NCBI RefSeq assembly: GCF_900110105.1
Contig: NZ_FOCL01000002.1
Location: 699,620 to 763,619, forward strand
Origin: Mucilaginibacter gossypiicola
GTDB taxonomy: Bacteria > Bacteroidota > Bacteroidia > Sphingobacteriales > Sphingobacteriaceae
Direction of reading: 5' to 3'
Length of the DNA stretch: 64,000 nucleotides
Part shown: piece after piece, positions 50,932 through 60,792 of the stretch
Position numbering within the stretch: position 1 is the stretch's first letter
How the letters are laid out: the number at the start of each line of letters is the position of its first letter
Notes under the pieces: generated by a model
What the model was told of the DNA's origin: nothing
Database searches by the model: none
What the model saw: only the letters and a program-made list of their open reading frames with translations
Position numbers and translations under genes: made by a program

Positions 50932-53088
50932 ATGAAAAGCAGCCATAAAGGTATTGCAGAGGGGGCATTGTTTGCCCTCAATATTTTCATTATTGTATTA
51001 CTCATAGCAGGCGATAGCCTGGTTGTGCCCCGCTGGCTGCAACCGGTTGGCCGCATGCACCCGCTCATCCTGCATTTCCCAATCGTAATACTGATGCTGG
51101 CTATGGTGATGGAGTTTTTCCGTTACCGGGAAGAGTTTATTAATGAAAAACTGTATCAAACTTTTACAAGCTACCTGTTGCTGCTGGGAGCTTTGCTCTC
51201 GTCAATAACGGTGATCATGGGCTTGTTCCTGTCGAGGGAACCGGGATACGAGGGCGATACTTTACAGTGGCATAAATGGTTTGGCGTAAGTGTGGCCTTT
51301 ACTGGCTACGGCGTTTACCTTATCCGTCATACCTCAAAATATACCGTAAGGCTGGCTAAGGCAGGGGCAGTGATAACTGTTTTCTGTTTGATTGTTGCCG
51401 GCCATCTGGGCGGCAACCTTACCCACGGCAATGATTTTGTTTTGGGCCCGGTGATGGATCAAAGCAAAAATGCGGTACCTATAGACCAGGCGCTGGTTTA
51501 CAATGATGTGATCCGTCCCATATTCGAGGTAAAATGCCAGAGCTGTCACAATCCCGATAAAATGAAGGGAGGCTTGATGCTCACCGATTCGGCAGCAATA
51601 ATGAAAGGCGGTAAAAACGGCAAGCTATTTATAGCCGGCGACCCAGCCATGAGCCTGCTCCTGCAACGCGTGCACCTGCCCGAAACCGAAAAGAAACACA
51701 TGCCGCCAACCGGCAAAACCCAGCTTACTGATGATGAAAAAATGCTGCTTTACCTTTGGATAAAAAGCAAAGCCGGCTTCAGCAAAAAAGTGACAGACCT
51801 GCCTGCCAACGATTCATTACGGATGATAGCCGCAACTCATCTAAAACCAGCCGAAAGCGAAGAAGAGGTCTATGACTTTTCGGCCGCTAATGAAAAGGAT
51901 ATTCAAAAACTCAATAATAATTACCGGGCGGTTTACCCGCTGGCTAATGAGTCGCCTGCATTGGCGGTTAACATCTACAATAAAAGCACTTACAATGTTA
52001 AGGTACTGGATGAGCTAAGCGCTATCAGGAAGCAAGTCGTTTCACTCGATCTGAACAAGATGCCGGTAAAGGATGCCGACCTGAAAACCATTGCCAAATT
52101 TGAAAACCTGCACAGGCTAAACCTCAACTTCAGCGATGTTACCGGGAAAGGATTAAAAGAATTAGCAGGTTTAAAATATCTCAAAAGCGTTTCGCTGGCG
52201 GGGGTTAAACTAACTACAGCAGATGTAAAACAACTCATTGCCATAAAAAGTATTAATGAACTTGCGGTATGGGATAGCGGACTGAACCCTGCCGATCTGC
52301 AATCGCTTCAAAAACAGAATCCTAAGCTAAGCCTGTTAACCGGCTTTAAAGATGATGGCAAAGTAATGAAGCTTACCAGTCCGCAGTTAAAAAACACGGC
52401 GGTTATATTTAAACAGAATTACGCACTGCAGCTTAGCAATCCTATTAAAGGGGCCGATATCCGTTATACTACCGATGGTTCGGCACCCGACAGCATTAAA
52501 GCAGCATCGTTTAAACCCGGCGTTGTTTTTACGCAAAGTACGGTGATAAAAGCAAGGGCATTTAAAGCCGGCTGGTTGGGTAGCGATACCGTACAGTTTA
52601 ATGTTTACAAATGTGCCTACACGCCCGATAGCATCAGCTTTATTACATATCCGGATAATAAGTACAAAGGCGATGGCGCAAAAACAATCATCGATAAAGA
52701 ATTAGGCGGCGGCAATTTCGGTAACGGCAAATGGATCGCATCACAAAAAGATCTGGCAGTTATCATGTGGTTCAATAAACCAATTGATCTGCATTCGGTG
52801 AGCCTTAATGTGATGCGCAACATAGGTTCGCAGATCTTTTTACCTGTCGGGGTTGAAGTTTGGGGAGGTGCCGATCAAAACCACCTGAAGCTGCTAAGCA
52901 CGATCAAAACAGGCACACCTAACCAAGCCGATCCGTTTGCGCTGACGCCGCTGGAATGTAAGTTAAGATCCGCACAACAGGTGTCCTGTATAAAACTGGT
53001 TGCACAACCGCTCAAAAGTGTACCGGCATGGCATCCGGCCAAAGGTAAACCGGGTTGGGTGTTTTTAGATGAAGTGTTTTTGAATTGA
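50932..53088 (+). CDS. Membrane-bound c-type cytochrome with DUF2231, LRR-like and sugar-binding-like domains
   Basis: This 718-residue multidomain protein has five membrane segments at the N-terminus (about 14-32, 40-62, 82-102, 118-130, 142-162), DUF2231-like with RMHPLILHFPIVILML. A Planctomycete-type cytochrome follows (FEVKCQSCHNPDKMKGGLML near 197-216, single CxxCH). Residues about 330-470 have leucine-rich-like repeats (VVSLDLNKMPVKDADL, LHRLNLNFSDVTGKGLKE). Next come a chitobiase/beta-hexosaminidase C-terminal-like segment (GADIRYTTDGSAPDS near 507) and a discoidin-like C-terminus. It probably passes electrons from the exported partners to the membrane. Confidence 0.85.
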   Translation: MKSSHKGIAEGALFALNIFIIVLLIAGDSLVVPRWLQPVGRMHPLILHFPIVILMLAMVMEFFRYREEFINEKLYQTFTSYLLLLGALLSSITVIMGLFLSREPGYEGDTLQWHKWFGVSVAFTGYGVYLIRHTSKYTVRLAKAGAVITVFCLIVAGHLGGNLTHGNDFVLGPVMDQSKNAVPIDQALVYNDVIRPIFEVKCQSCHNPDKMKGGLMLTDSAAIMKGGKNGKLFIAGDPAMSLLLQRVHLPETEKKHMPPTGKTQLTDDEKMLLYLWIKSKAGFSKKVTDLPANDSLRMIAATHLKPAESEEEVYDFSAANEKDIQKLNNNYRAVYPLANESPALAVNIYNKSTYNVKVLDELSAIRKQVVSLDLNKMPVKDADLKTIAKFENLHRLNLNFSDVTGKGLKELAGLKYLKSVSLAGVKLTTADVKQLIAIKSINELAVWDSGLNPADLQSLQKQNPKLSLLTGFKDDGKVMKLTSPQLKNTAVIFKQNYALQLSNPIKGADIRYTTDGSAPDSIKAASFKPGVVFTQSTVIKARAFKAGWLGSDTVQFNVYKCAYTPDSISFITYPDNKYKGDGAKTIIDKELGGGNFGNGKWIASQKDLAVIMWFNKPIDLHSVSLNVMRNIGSQIFLPVGVEVWGGADQNHLKLLSTIKTGTPNQADPFALTPLECKLRSAQQVSCIKLVAQPLKSVPAWHPAKGKPGWVFLDEVFLN

Positions 53089-53129
53089 TGGGGTTACTGG
53101 TTGAAGTTTAGTGATAGCTTTCTTCTTTT

Positions 53130-53241
53130 ATGTCATTGCGAGGCACGAAGCAATCGCACGGAAGCAGGGCGGACCTGTATAGCATGCGATTGCCACGTCG
53201 CCCCCAGAGCTCATTCCCAGCCCCGCTCCTCGCAATGACAT
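53130..53241. repeat. Family-1 palindromic repeat, copy 7 of 7
   Basis: ATGTCATTGCGAGGCACGAA at the left, CTCGCAATGACAT at the right. The CGCATGCTATACAG centre occurs in the opposite orientation to copies 3 and 5. It separates the cytochrome operon from the convergent sigma factor gene. Confidence 0.8.
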
Positions 53242-53258
53242 GGTTTTATTTGCTTCCT

Positions 53259-53819
53259 CTAAAAAAACATATAACTCACATGCTTCAACACCTGGCGTAA
53301 TTTTTCAAGGGCGATGCTCATCTGGCGCTCAACAGTTTTAGGGGAGATATTGAGTTGTACGGCAATTTCCCGGTATTTCATATCGCTGAACCGGCTTAGT
53401 ACAAAAATTTCGCGGCATTTCTCGGGGAGGGTTGCAATGGCTGCTTCTATCTGCAGGGCAAGCTCTTTTTCTTCAAGACCATTTTCAAGCGTATTACGCA
53501 GCTCATCAAACAGGTTGTTTTTTTCGAGATAATTAACGTAAAGGTTTTCTATTTTTTGGCGCTTGAGGTAATTGAGGCTCCGGTTTTGCACCATTTTAAA
53601 AAGATAGGAACTTACCGACGAGCAAAAATTCACCTCGTGCCCGCGCTCCCATAGGAGGGTAAACACATCGGCAGTAATTTCTTCGGCAATGGTTAAATCA
53701 TTTACAAAGCGGTTGGAGAACAAAGTTAACCGGGTATAGTATAGCCTAAACAGGGTTTCAAAAGCTTTCGCGTCACCCTGTATAAATGAGGTTATAGGTA
53801 ATTTGTTTTCCTGGATCAT
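53259..53819 (-). CDS. ECF RNA polymerase sigma factor (sigma-70 family, FecI-like)
   Basis: This 186-residue sigma factor has region 2 (AFETLFRLYYTRLTLFSNRF, EEITADVFTLLWERG) near residues 14-57 and region 4 (LPEKCREIFVLSRFSDMKYR, EIAVQLNISPKTVERQMSIA) near 128-170. It belongs to the Bacteroidota ECF group that pairs with FecR and TonB-dependent receptors having an STN domain, which is exactly the neighbour set here. It is divergent from FecR (241-bp gap to the FecR start), so the gap must hold both promoters. Confidence 0.92.
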   Translation of the reverse strand: MIQENKLPITSFIQGDAKAFETLFRLYYTRLTLFSNRFVNDLTIAEEITADVFTLLWERGHEVNFCSSVSSYLFKMVQNRSLNYLKRQKIENLYVNYLEKNNLFDELRNTLENGLEEKELALQIEAAIATLPEKCREIFVLSRFSDMKYREIAVQLNISPKTVERQMSIALEKLRQVLKHVSYMFF

Positions 53820-54060
53820 TAATCCTGCCTTTAATTAATCCGAATACTTTTTAAAAAACTTTAACAAGTTACGAAATTTTTCGTTCCGCATCAAATTTAA
53901 TATGGAAATAATAAAAAGCTAACCCCAAACATTCTGTAAAAAAACAGTTACGCGTAATATGAAGGGGGCATTTACGCCACATGCCGAATAAAATTGAAAA
54001 ATATTTCACCCGGCTTTGAGGGTATCCGTTTTTTCGATTGTCTTAACGATAATATTACAA

Positions 54061-55125
54061 ATGGATAACGAAGAAGTAAAACTACTGTTGGTAAAATATA
54101 TCACCGGCGAAGCTACCACACAGGAGCTTGAGCAGGTTAAACAGTGGATAAGTGCGCACCCCGAAAACGAGCAGTATTTTGCACAATTGTATGAAACCTG
54201 GCATAACATGCTTTACCTGCAGCCAGCGGTTGTAAATAAAGATCATGCCTATAATAAACTTTCGGCTGAGATAGAGCCCAAACAACCGTCGCGCTATGCA
54301 AGGCTGATCACCTGGGGAAAAGCGGCTGCCGCTATTGCTTTACTGGCGGCAGTTACTGCCACCTTATATAACAGGTATTCAAAAAACGTGGAGAGTGTCA
54401 GGCAAATAGCTGCTAATCCAGGCGCCATTAAAAAAATTGTTTTGAGCGATGGCACACAGGTTTGGCTTAATGCGGGCAGTAAGCTTAACTATACAGCCGA
54501 TTTTGGCAAAACAACCCGTACTGTTTATTTAGAGGGCGAGGCATTTTTCGATATCGCCCCGGGCAAAAAGGAGATTCCTTTTATTGTTAACACAAAAAAC
54601 TATACCATCAGGGATATCGGCACCAAATTTAACCTTAAGGCCTATACCACCGACCCATTCTTTGAAACTACCGTGGTAAAAGGAGAGGTATCGGTTGAAG
54701 GGAATGTAGATAACAACGCCCATGAAATGAGCCGCATTTATGTAAAGCCACGGCAGGTGCTCAGGATCTACTATCACCCTAAAAAAGAAAACTATAGCTA
54801 CACCACACCCGACCCTAAAAGCCTGAGCGAGATCCAGGTATCAGAGATCGACTCGGCCAAGCTTGACCGCTATGACGGCTGGAAGGAAAACCTGCTGGTG
54901 TTTGACGGCACTACGCTTAGCGAGATAGCCAAAGTACTGGAGCGAAGATATAACGTAACCATAAACATGACCGATGCCGAATTGAGCAGCATCCGCTATT
55001 CGGGCAGCTTTAAAAACATCCCGAGCATTGAAAAGGTGCTTGCAATTATAAAGGCCAATACCGCTATAGATTATTCAATAAGCGGCAATACAGTAAACAT
55101 TACACGAAACAACAATAATGATTAA
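54061..55125 (+). CDS. FecR family anti-sigma factor
   Basis: This 354-residue inner-membrane regulator has a cytoplasmic N-terminal helix region (EEVKLLLVKYITGEATTQEL), a membrane segment near 84-99 (AAAAIALLAAVTATLY), a FecR domain (about 105-215: KIVLSDGTQVWLNAGSKLNY, YLEGEAFFDIA, IRDIGTKFNLKAY) and a C-terminal DUF4974 (about 275-345). I chose the ATG at 54061; a TTG at 54016 would add an unusual hydrophobic start. It should hold the ECF factor until the SusC STN domain signals substrate. Confidence 0.93.
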   Translation: MDNEEVKLLLVKYITGEATTQELEQVKQWISAHPENEQYFAQLYETWHNMLYLQPAVVNKDHAYNKLSAEIEPKQPSRYARLITWGKAAAAIALLAAVTATLYNRYSKNVESVRQIAANPGAIKKIVLSDGTQVWLNAGSKLNYTADFGKTTRTVYLEGEAFFDIAPGKKEIPFIVNTKNYTIRDIGTKFNLKAYTTDPFFETTVVKGEVSVEGNVDNNAHEMSRIYVKPRQVLRIYYHPKKENYSYTTPDPKSLSEIQVSEIDSAKLDRYDGWKENLLVFDGTTLSEIAKVLERRYNVTINMTDAELSSIRYSGSFKNIPSIEKVLAIIKANTAIDYSISGNTVNITRNNNND

Positions 55126-55283
55126 CGACTAACTAAAACAAAAAGGAAACTATGATTAAAAACTAACATTCTCTTTTACATAAAAAACCCGGATGTGCTA
55201 CCAACACGCCCGGGCCTAAAGCAATCAAAGCTAATACCCTACGCTTGGGGAAGCATCGTATTAACTGATTAACAAACAAATTT

Positions 55284-58200
55284 ATGATTAATTTTTACAG
55301 AAAGTCCGCTCTGGCCGCCGGCCCGTGGCAAAAAACGATCAAAATTATGAAGCTGGTAACCGTTCTGCTCTTAACGGGCATTATGCAAATACACGCTGCC
55401 GCTTATTCACAAAACGTTTACAACTTTAGTGTAAACAATATTTCTGTTAAGCAAATGTTTAAGCAGATTGAAAAAAGCAGTAAATACACTGTTTTTTACA
55501 GGCTTGACCAGGTTGACGTTGACAAGAAAATAAATGTGGACGTGCAGGACGCGCCTATTGAAACCGTAATGCAGAAGGTGCTGCAAAAACAGCCTTTAAC
55601 CTTCCAGGTGGTAGATGACATTATCATCATAAAACCCGCAGATGAAAAACCAATTGTTACTTTAACCGTAACGGGGGTGGTTAAAGATGTTAGCGGTCAG
55701 CCCTTACCGGGGGTAAGCGTAAAGCTGAGGGGCAGTAATTTAGGCACAGTTACCGACATCAACGGTAAATATACCCTCACTATGCCCGACGGCAAAGGGA
55801 CGCTCGAATTTGGCTTTTTAGGCTTTACCGCGCAAGCTGTACCGGTAAACGGACAAACCACCATCAACATAACCTTGCTTGAAGAGTCAAAAGCGCTGAA
55901 CGAGGTGGTTGTAGTTGGCTACACCACGCAGAAAAAGAAAGACCTTACCGGCGCTGTTGCGGTAGTTAACGTTAAAGACCTTAACAAACAGGCTTCATCA
56001 TCAGTGATCAACCAGTTACAGGGCCAGGCATCTGGTGTTACGGTTACCGGTTCGGGCCAGCCGGGCGAAGAACCTCAGATCCACATTCGTGGCTTCAATA
56101 CTTTTGGTATTAATACGCCTTTGTATATAGTTGACGGTGTGGAAACAACCGATGTAAGTACCCTTAACCCTAATGATGTTGAATCGTTCCAGGTGTTGAA
56201 AGATGCCAGCTCTGCATCCATTTACGGTTCGAGGGCTGCCAACGGCGTTATTATCATTACCACCAAAAAAGGTAAAGGCAAGGTAAACATCCAGTATGAT
56301 GCCTACTATGGTACGCAAAAACCTAAAGGCGGCAATGTTTGGGATATTTTAAGCCCGAAAGATATGGCTACCCTGAAAATGACTGCTCAGAAAAACTCGG
56401 GCATCACCGATTTTCAGGACGATCAATACAATCCGGATGGCACCGGTTCAACTTATACCCTGCCTGATTATATCACGCCTGCGGGCGCAAAAGAAGGTGA
56501 TGCATCGGTTAATCCAGCGCTTTATTATGTGAACCCCAACTTCACATCGCCCGATGATTACAACAGCTTTTACCGCATAACAAAGGCCAATAAAGCTGGT
56601 ACCGACTGGTATCATGCCCTTTTCAAAAACGCGCCTATTACAAGCCATAACCTTTCTATAAGCGGCAGTACGGATCAGGCCAGCTACTTATTTTCATTGA
56701 ACTATTTTAACCAGCAGGGTACTTTGATTGATACTTATCAAAAACGGTACAGTCTGCGTTCAAATACAACCTTCAACTTAACCAAGCATATCCGCGTTGG
56801 CGAAAACCTGGCTTATACCATTACTAAAAATCCAAAGGTAAGCACCAATGATCCCGATGGTGTTATCACCATGGCCATTCGTGAGCAGCCAATTATACCG
56901 GTTTATGATATTAAGGGCAACTATGCGGGCAGCTATGGCTCGGGATTGGGCGATGCCAATAACCCGGTTGCCATACAAAACCGCAGTGCTGTTAACGGCG
57001 CTATCGACTATAGGATCTTAGGAAATATTTTTGCAGAAGCTGACATTATCAAAGGCCTTACTTTACGTACAAGTTTTGGTGGCGATATTGCCAACGGGCA
57101 TGATCATTATTTCTCTTATCCAACTTATGAAAACGTTGAAAACTCGTTAACAAACAGTTACAGCGAAGATTCATACAGCAACTACAATTACCTGTGGACA
57201 AACACCCTGACTTATCAGCGCGAGTTCGGCAAACATAGTATCAAAGCTTTAGTAGGTACTGAAGCCGTTTCCTATTACAACTCCAGCCTTGGCGCAAACA
57301 GTAAAAACTATTTCTCGTTTGATCCTAATTACGTGAACCTGTCAACCGGTACTCCGGGCAGCAATTACAGCAACAAAAGCTCTTACTCACTTTTCTCTGA
57401 GTTTGCCCGTTTTGATTATGCCTATGATGATAAGTATTTATTCAATTCAACCATCCGCCGGGACGGGGCATCACAGTTCTCTGAAGCTAACAAATATGGC
57501 TACTTCCCTTCGTTTAGTGCAGGCTGGCGCATCTCGCAGGAGAGCTTCCTAAAAAACACTAAATGGATCACCGATTTGAAGATCAGGGGCGGCTGGGGTA
57601 TTATGGGTAACCAGATCAATATTAACCCTGAAAACGCCTTTACTACTTTCAATACTGCTATAGGCCAGTCTTATTATCCTATCAATGGCGGCCCGGATAT
57701 TGTTCCAGGTTTCTTCCAGGCGCAGATTGCCAACCCTAATGCCAAATGGGAAAAAGACATTAATACCAACTTTGGTTTTGATGCTACCTTATTTAACGGA
57801 CAACTTTCTGTCACTGCCGACTACTATCGTAAAGACATCCGCGATCTGTTATTTAATGCCCCTCAATTAGGTACAGCAGGTAACGGTGCGGTGCCATACA
57901 TAAACGTTGGCAAAATGAAAACCGATGGTTTGGATATATCTGTAACTGGTAATTTTAAAGCTAACAGCGACCTGAGCTTTACCACTACCGGCACGTTTAC
58001 CACCTACAGCAATAAAATTAAAACCGTATCAACCGGTGCCGATTATTTTTACGGAGATCACCTGGGCAGGTTTGATAACTTCATAAGCCGCAACCAGGTA
58101 GGCCATTCATTGGGCGAGTTTTACGGATACCAGATAGAAGGTTTCTGGAACTCGCAAGCTGAAATAGATGCAGCCGACGCAGCCGTAAAAAAAGCGACCA

Positions 58201-58817
58201 ATGATCCTAATGCCTATTATCAATCGGACGTTAAAGTTGGCCGTTTCCGTTATAAAGATGTTAACGGCGATGGGATAATTACCGATGCCGACCGTACTTT
58301 TATCGGCAACCCCAATCCTAAAGTTACAGCGGGTTTAAACTTGAGCGTTACTTATAAAAACTTTGATGCAAGTGTATTCCTGTATGGTTCATTTGGTGGC
58401 AAAATCTGGAACAGCGTAAAATACTGGACAGACTTTTATTCATCGTTTGAAACCGCCAAAAGCCATACCGCTTTGTATGACTCGTGGACACCAACCAACC
58501 ATAATGCAAAAGCACCAATCCAGGAGCTTGATGCCTCAACCAGCAGCGGTTCAACACCAAACTCTTATTTTGTTGAAAACGGTACTTACGTAAGGATGCG
58601 TAACGCGCAGATCGGCTATTCATTTAACCTGAACAGCCTGAAGAAAATAGGGGTACAAAAACTAAGGATCTATGCTTCGGCAACCAATCTGTTTACCATT
58701 ACCGGGTACAAGGGTGTCGATCCTGAGCTGAGCGGCTCTACCAGCACGTTTGGTATTGATGAGGGCAGCTATGGCAGTCCACGTACATTTTTATTCGGTG
58801 TTAACTTTTCATTATAA
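55284..58817 (+). CDS. SusC/RagA family TonB-dependent outer-membrane protein
   Basis: This 1177-residue glycan importer has a signal region (MKLVTVLLLTGIMQIHAAAY at about 23-42), an STN domain (about 50-115, NNISVKQMFKQIEKSSKYTV), a carboxypeptidase-D-like domain (about 130-205, GVSVKLRGSNLGTVTDINGK), a TonB box-like LNEVVVVGYTTQKK near 207 and a plug followed by a 22-strand barrel. The STN domain marks it as a signalling receptor for the ECF/FecR pair. It forms a complex with SusD, encoded 23 bp downstream. The ligand is not defined by sequence. Confidence 0.95.
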   Translation: MINFYRKSALAAGPWQKTIKIMKLVTVLLLTGIMQIHAAAYSQNVYNFSVNNISVKQMFKQIEKSSKYTVFYRLDQVDVDKKINVDVQDAPIETVMQKVLQKQPLTFQVVDDIIIIKPADEKPIVTLTVTGVVKDVSGQPLPGVSVKLRGSNLGTVTDINGKYTLTMPDGKGTLEFGFLGFTAQAVPVNGQTTINITLLEESKALNEVVVVGYTTQKKKDLTGAVAVVNVKDLNKQASSSVINQLQGQASGVTVTGSGQPGEEPQIHIRGFNTFGINTPLYIVDGVETTDVSTLNPNDVESFQVLKDASSASIYGSRAANGVIIITTKKGKGKVNIQYDAYYGTQKPKGGNVWDILSPKDMATLKMTAQKNSGITDFQDDQYNPDGTGSTYTLPDYITPAGAKEGDASVNPALYYVNPNFTSPDDYNSFYRITKANKAGTDWYHALFKNAPITSHNLSISGSTDQASYLFSLNYFNQQGTLIDTYQKRYSLRSNTTFNLTKHIRVGENLAYTITKNPKVSTNDPDGVITMAIREQPIIPVYDIKGNYAGSYGSGLGDANNPVAIQNRSAVNGAIDYRILGNIFAEADIIKGLTLRTSFGGDIANGHDHYFSYPTYENVENSLTNSYSEDSYSNYNYLWTNTLTYQREFGKHSIKALVGTEAVSYYNSSLGANSKNYFSFDPNYVNLSTGTPGSNYSNKSSYSLFSEFARFDYAYDDKYLFNSTIRRDGASQFSEANKYGYFPSFSAGWRISQESFLKNTKWITDLKIRGGWGIMGNQININPENAFTTFNTAIGQSYYPINGGPDIVPGFFQAQIANPNAKWEKDINTNFGFDATLFNGQLSVTADYYRKDIRDLLFNAPQLGTAGNGAVPYINVGKMKTDGLDISVTGNFKANSDLSFTTTGTFTTYSNKIKTVSTGADYFYGDHLGRFDNFISRNQVGHSLGEFYGYQIEGFWNSQAEIDAADAAVKKATNDPNAYYQSDVKVGRFRYKDVNGDGIITDADRTFIGNPNPKVTAGLNLSVTYKNFDASVFLYGSFGGKIWNSVKYWTDFYSSFETAKSHTALYDSWTPTNHNAKAPIQELDASTSSGSTPNSYFVENGTYVRMRNAQIGYSFNLNSLKKIGVQKLRIYASATNLFTITGYKGVDPELSGSTSTFGIDEGSYGSPRTFLFGVNFSL

Positions 58818-58840
58818 CAGATTATTCAAGAAGGATTACG

Positions 58841-60625
58841 ATGAAAGCATTAAAACATATTACAACAATACTGCTGGGGGCCTTAGCACTTAGCGCATGT
58901 AAAAAATCATATTTAGAAAAGCCGCTTACCGGCGCGCTTGAGCCACAATTTTTACAAACAGAAGAAGGAGCAAATGAGCTGTTGATAGGCTCATACGCCG
59001 TTCTTGACGGTCAACAGGGCGGTGATGCTGCCGTTGGCGGCGGCGGTGCCTGGGAAGCATCGCCTGATAACTGGATCTATGGGGGGGTAGCTGGCGGCGA
59101 TGCTTCAAAAGGAAGTGTGGCGGGCGACCAAACCCCGATAGAACCCATCATGAAATATAACTCGGATGGCAGCAATGGCTTCTTTGATAGTAAATGGCGG
59201 GCCGATTATGAAGGTGTTTCGCGTTGCAACAACACCATCAAATCAATCATGAGCGTTACTAAAATATCTGATGCCAATAAAACTAACCTGCTGGCACAAA
59301 CCAGGTTTTTAAGGGCTCATTATTATTTTGATCTGAAAAAGATGTTCAATAACGTGCCCTATCTTGATGAAACCACTACTGATATTAACCAGCCCAACTC
59401 TGGTGTTGATATCTGGGCCAAAATTGAGGACGATTTTAAATATGCTTACGCTAATTTACCAACTACACAACCGGATGCAGGTAGGGCAAACAAATGGGCA
59501 GCGGGTGCATATTTAGCCAAAACATATCTTTTTGAGCATAAATACACCGATGCCAAGCCGATTTTTGATGCAGTAATAGCGCAAGGCGTAACTGCCAACG
59601 GCAAAAAATATGCCCTTAATGCAAAGTTTAATGATAACTTCCGTACAGCAACCAATAACAGTGCCGAGTCGGTATTTGCTGTACAGGCAGCGGCCAATGC
59701 CGACCCTAATGGCCCCTCGCAAGCCAATAACGGCGACATGCTGAACTTTCCTTATGGCAATAGCAGCCCGTTCAGTTGCTGCGGTTTTTATCAACCATCG
59801 GTTGATCTGGCAAACCATTTCCGTACCAACCCAACAACAGGCTTGCCTTATCTTGATGATTATAACAGCCATGCCATCAAAACCGATATGAACGTATCGT
59901 CATCAAAAGATTTTACACCTGATGATGGAACTATCGATCCGCGTTTAGATTGGACTGCTGGTCGTCGTGGCATCCCTTATCTCGACTGGGGCTTACACCC
60001 GGGTTCTGACTGGATCCGCGACCAGGATTACGGAGGCCCGTATTCGCCGCTTAAAAATGTGTACGGCCAGGCCGAGCAGGAAACCAATGGTGATAATACT
60101 TCATGGGCACCGGGCTCAGGCATTAACTACAACCTGATCCGTTACGCCGACGTATTGCTGATGGCTGCCGAAGTAGAAGCACAGGTTGGTAGCCTGGACA
60201 AAGCCGAAAGTTATGTAAACATGGTACGTAACCGCGCTGCCAATCCGGAAGGTTTCGTGCACAAATACGTGGATGATGAAGATCCTACAGGCGGCTTTAC
60301 CGATGAACCTGCAGCTAATTATAAGGTGAGCCCTTATCCTGGAGGTGCTTTTGCAAGCAAAGATTTTGCTTTAAAGGCCATCTACTTTGAGCGTAAAATT
60401 GAGCTGGCTATGGAAGGCCACCGCTTTTTTGACCTCGTACGCTGGGGTATTGCCGATACGGAACTTAATGCTTACGTTGCTTTCCAAAGCACCATCACCA
60501 ATGATGTTAAGGGCGGCAAATTCCTTAAAGGTAAAAACGAGTATTATCCTATACCACAAAAGGAAATTGACCTTAGCGTAAAGGGAGGTTCGCCGGTACT
60601 GAAACAAAACCCGGGTTATCATTAA
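58841..60625 (+). CDS. SusD/RagB family nutrient-binding lipoprotein
   Basis: This 594-residue surface lipoprotein has the signal LLGALALSACKKSYLEKPL with Cys at 20. TPR-like helices, including ARFLRAHYYFDLKKMFNNVP near 145-164 and RYADVLLMAAEVEAQVGSL near 435-453, and the ending FFDLVRWGIAD and YYPIPQKEIDLS are standard. It caps the SusC barrel and binds the oligosaccharide. A Gly/Ala-rich loop (GGDAAVGGGGAWEASPDNW) near 60-78 is an elaboration. The 23-bp gap from SusC implies coupled transcription. Confidence 0.94.
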   Translation: MKALKHITTILLGALALSACKKSYLEKPLTGALEPQFLQTEEGANELLIGSYAVLDGQQGGDAAVGGGGAWEASPDNWIYGGVAGGDASKGSVAGDQTPIEPIMKYNSDGSNGFFDSKWRADYEGVSRCNNTIKSIMSVTKISDANKTNLLAQTRFLRAHYYFDLKKMFNNVPYLDETTTDINQPNSGVDIWAKIEDDFKYAYANLPTTQPDAGRANKWAAGAYLAKTYLFEHKYTDAKPIFDAVIAQGVTANGKKYALNAKFNDNFRTATNNSAESVFAVQAAANADPNGPSQANNGDMLNFPYGNSSPFSCCGFYQPSVDLANHFRTNPTTGLPYLDDYNSHAIKTDMNVSSSKDFTPDDGTIDPRLDWTAGRRGIPYLDWGLHPGSDWIRDQDYGGPYSPLKNVYGQAEQETNGDNTSWAPGSGINYNLIRYADVLLMAAEVEAQVGSLDKAESYVNMVRNRAANPEGFVHKYVDDEDPTGGFTDEPAANYKVSPYPGGAFASKDFALKAIYFERKIELAMEGHRFFDLVRWGIADTELNAYVAFQSTITNDVKGGKFLKGKNEYYPIPQKEIDLSVKGGSPVLKQNPGYH

Positions 60626-60695
60626 TTAAAGCTGAAAGCAAAACGCGCAAAGCCAAAAGCTATTAAATTGGTGTTCAGCTTTGTGGCCGCTTATA

Positions 60696-60732
60696 ACTTA
60701 CCGGGATTGCACAATTCCCGGTAAGTTTATTA
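60696..60732 (+). terminator. Terminator-like hairpin after the SusD gene
   Basis: ACTTACCGGGA at 60696-60706 pairs perfectly with TCCCGGTAAGT at 60716-60726 around a 9-base loop, followed by TTTATTAT. TATCTTGC just after it is a near match to a -7 element for the next gene. Confidence 0.7.
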
Positions 60733-60792
60733 TCTTGCCTTAACATCCCTGCTTTTTAAACAAGCTGATTATAAACATTTTTAAACCCATTT

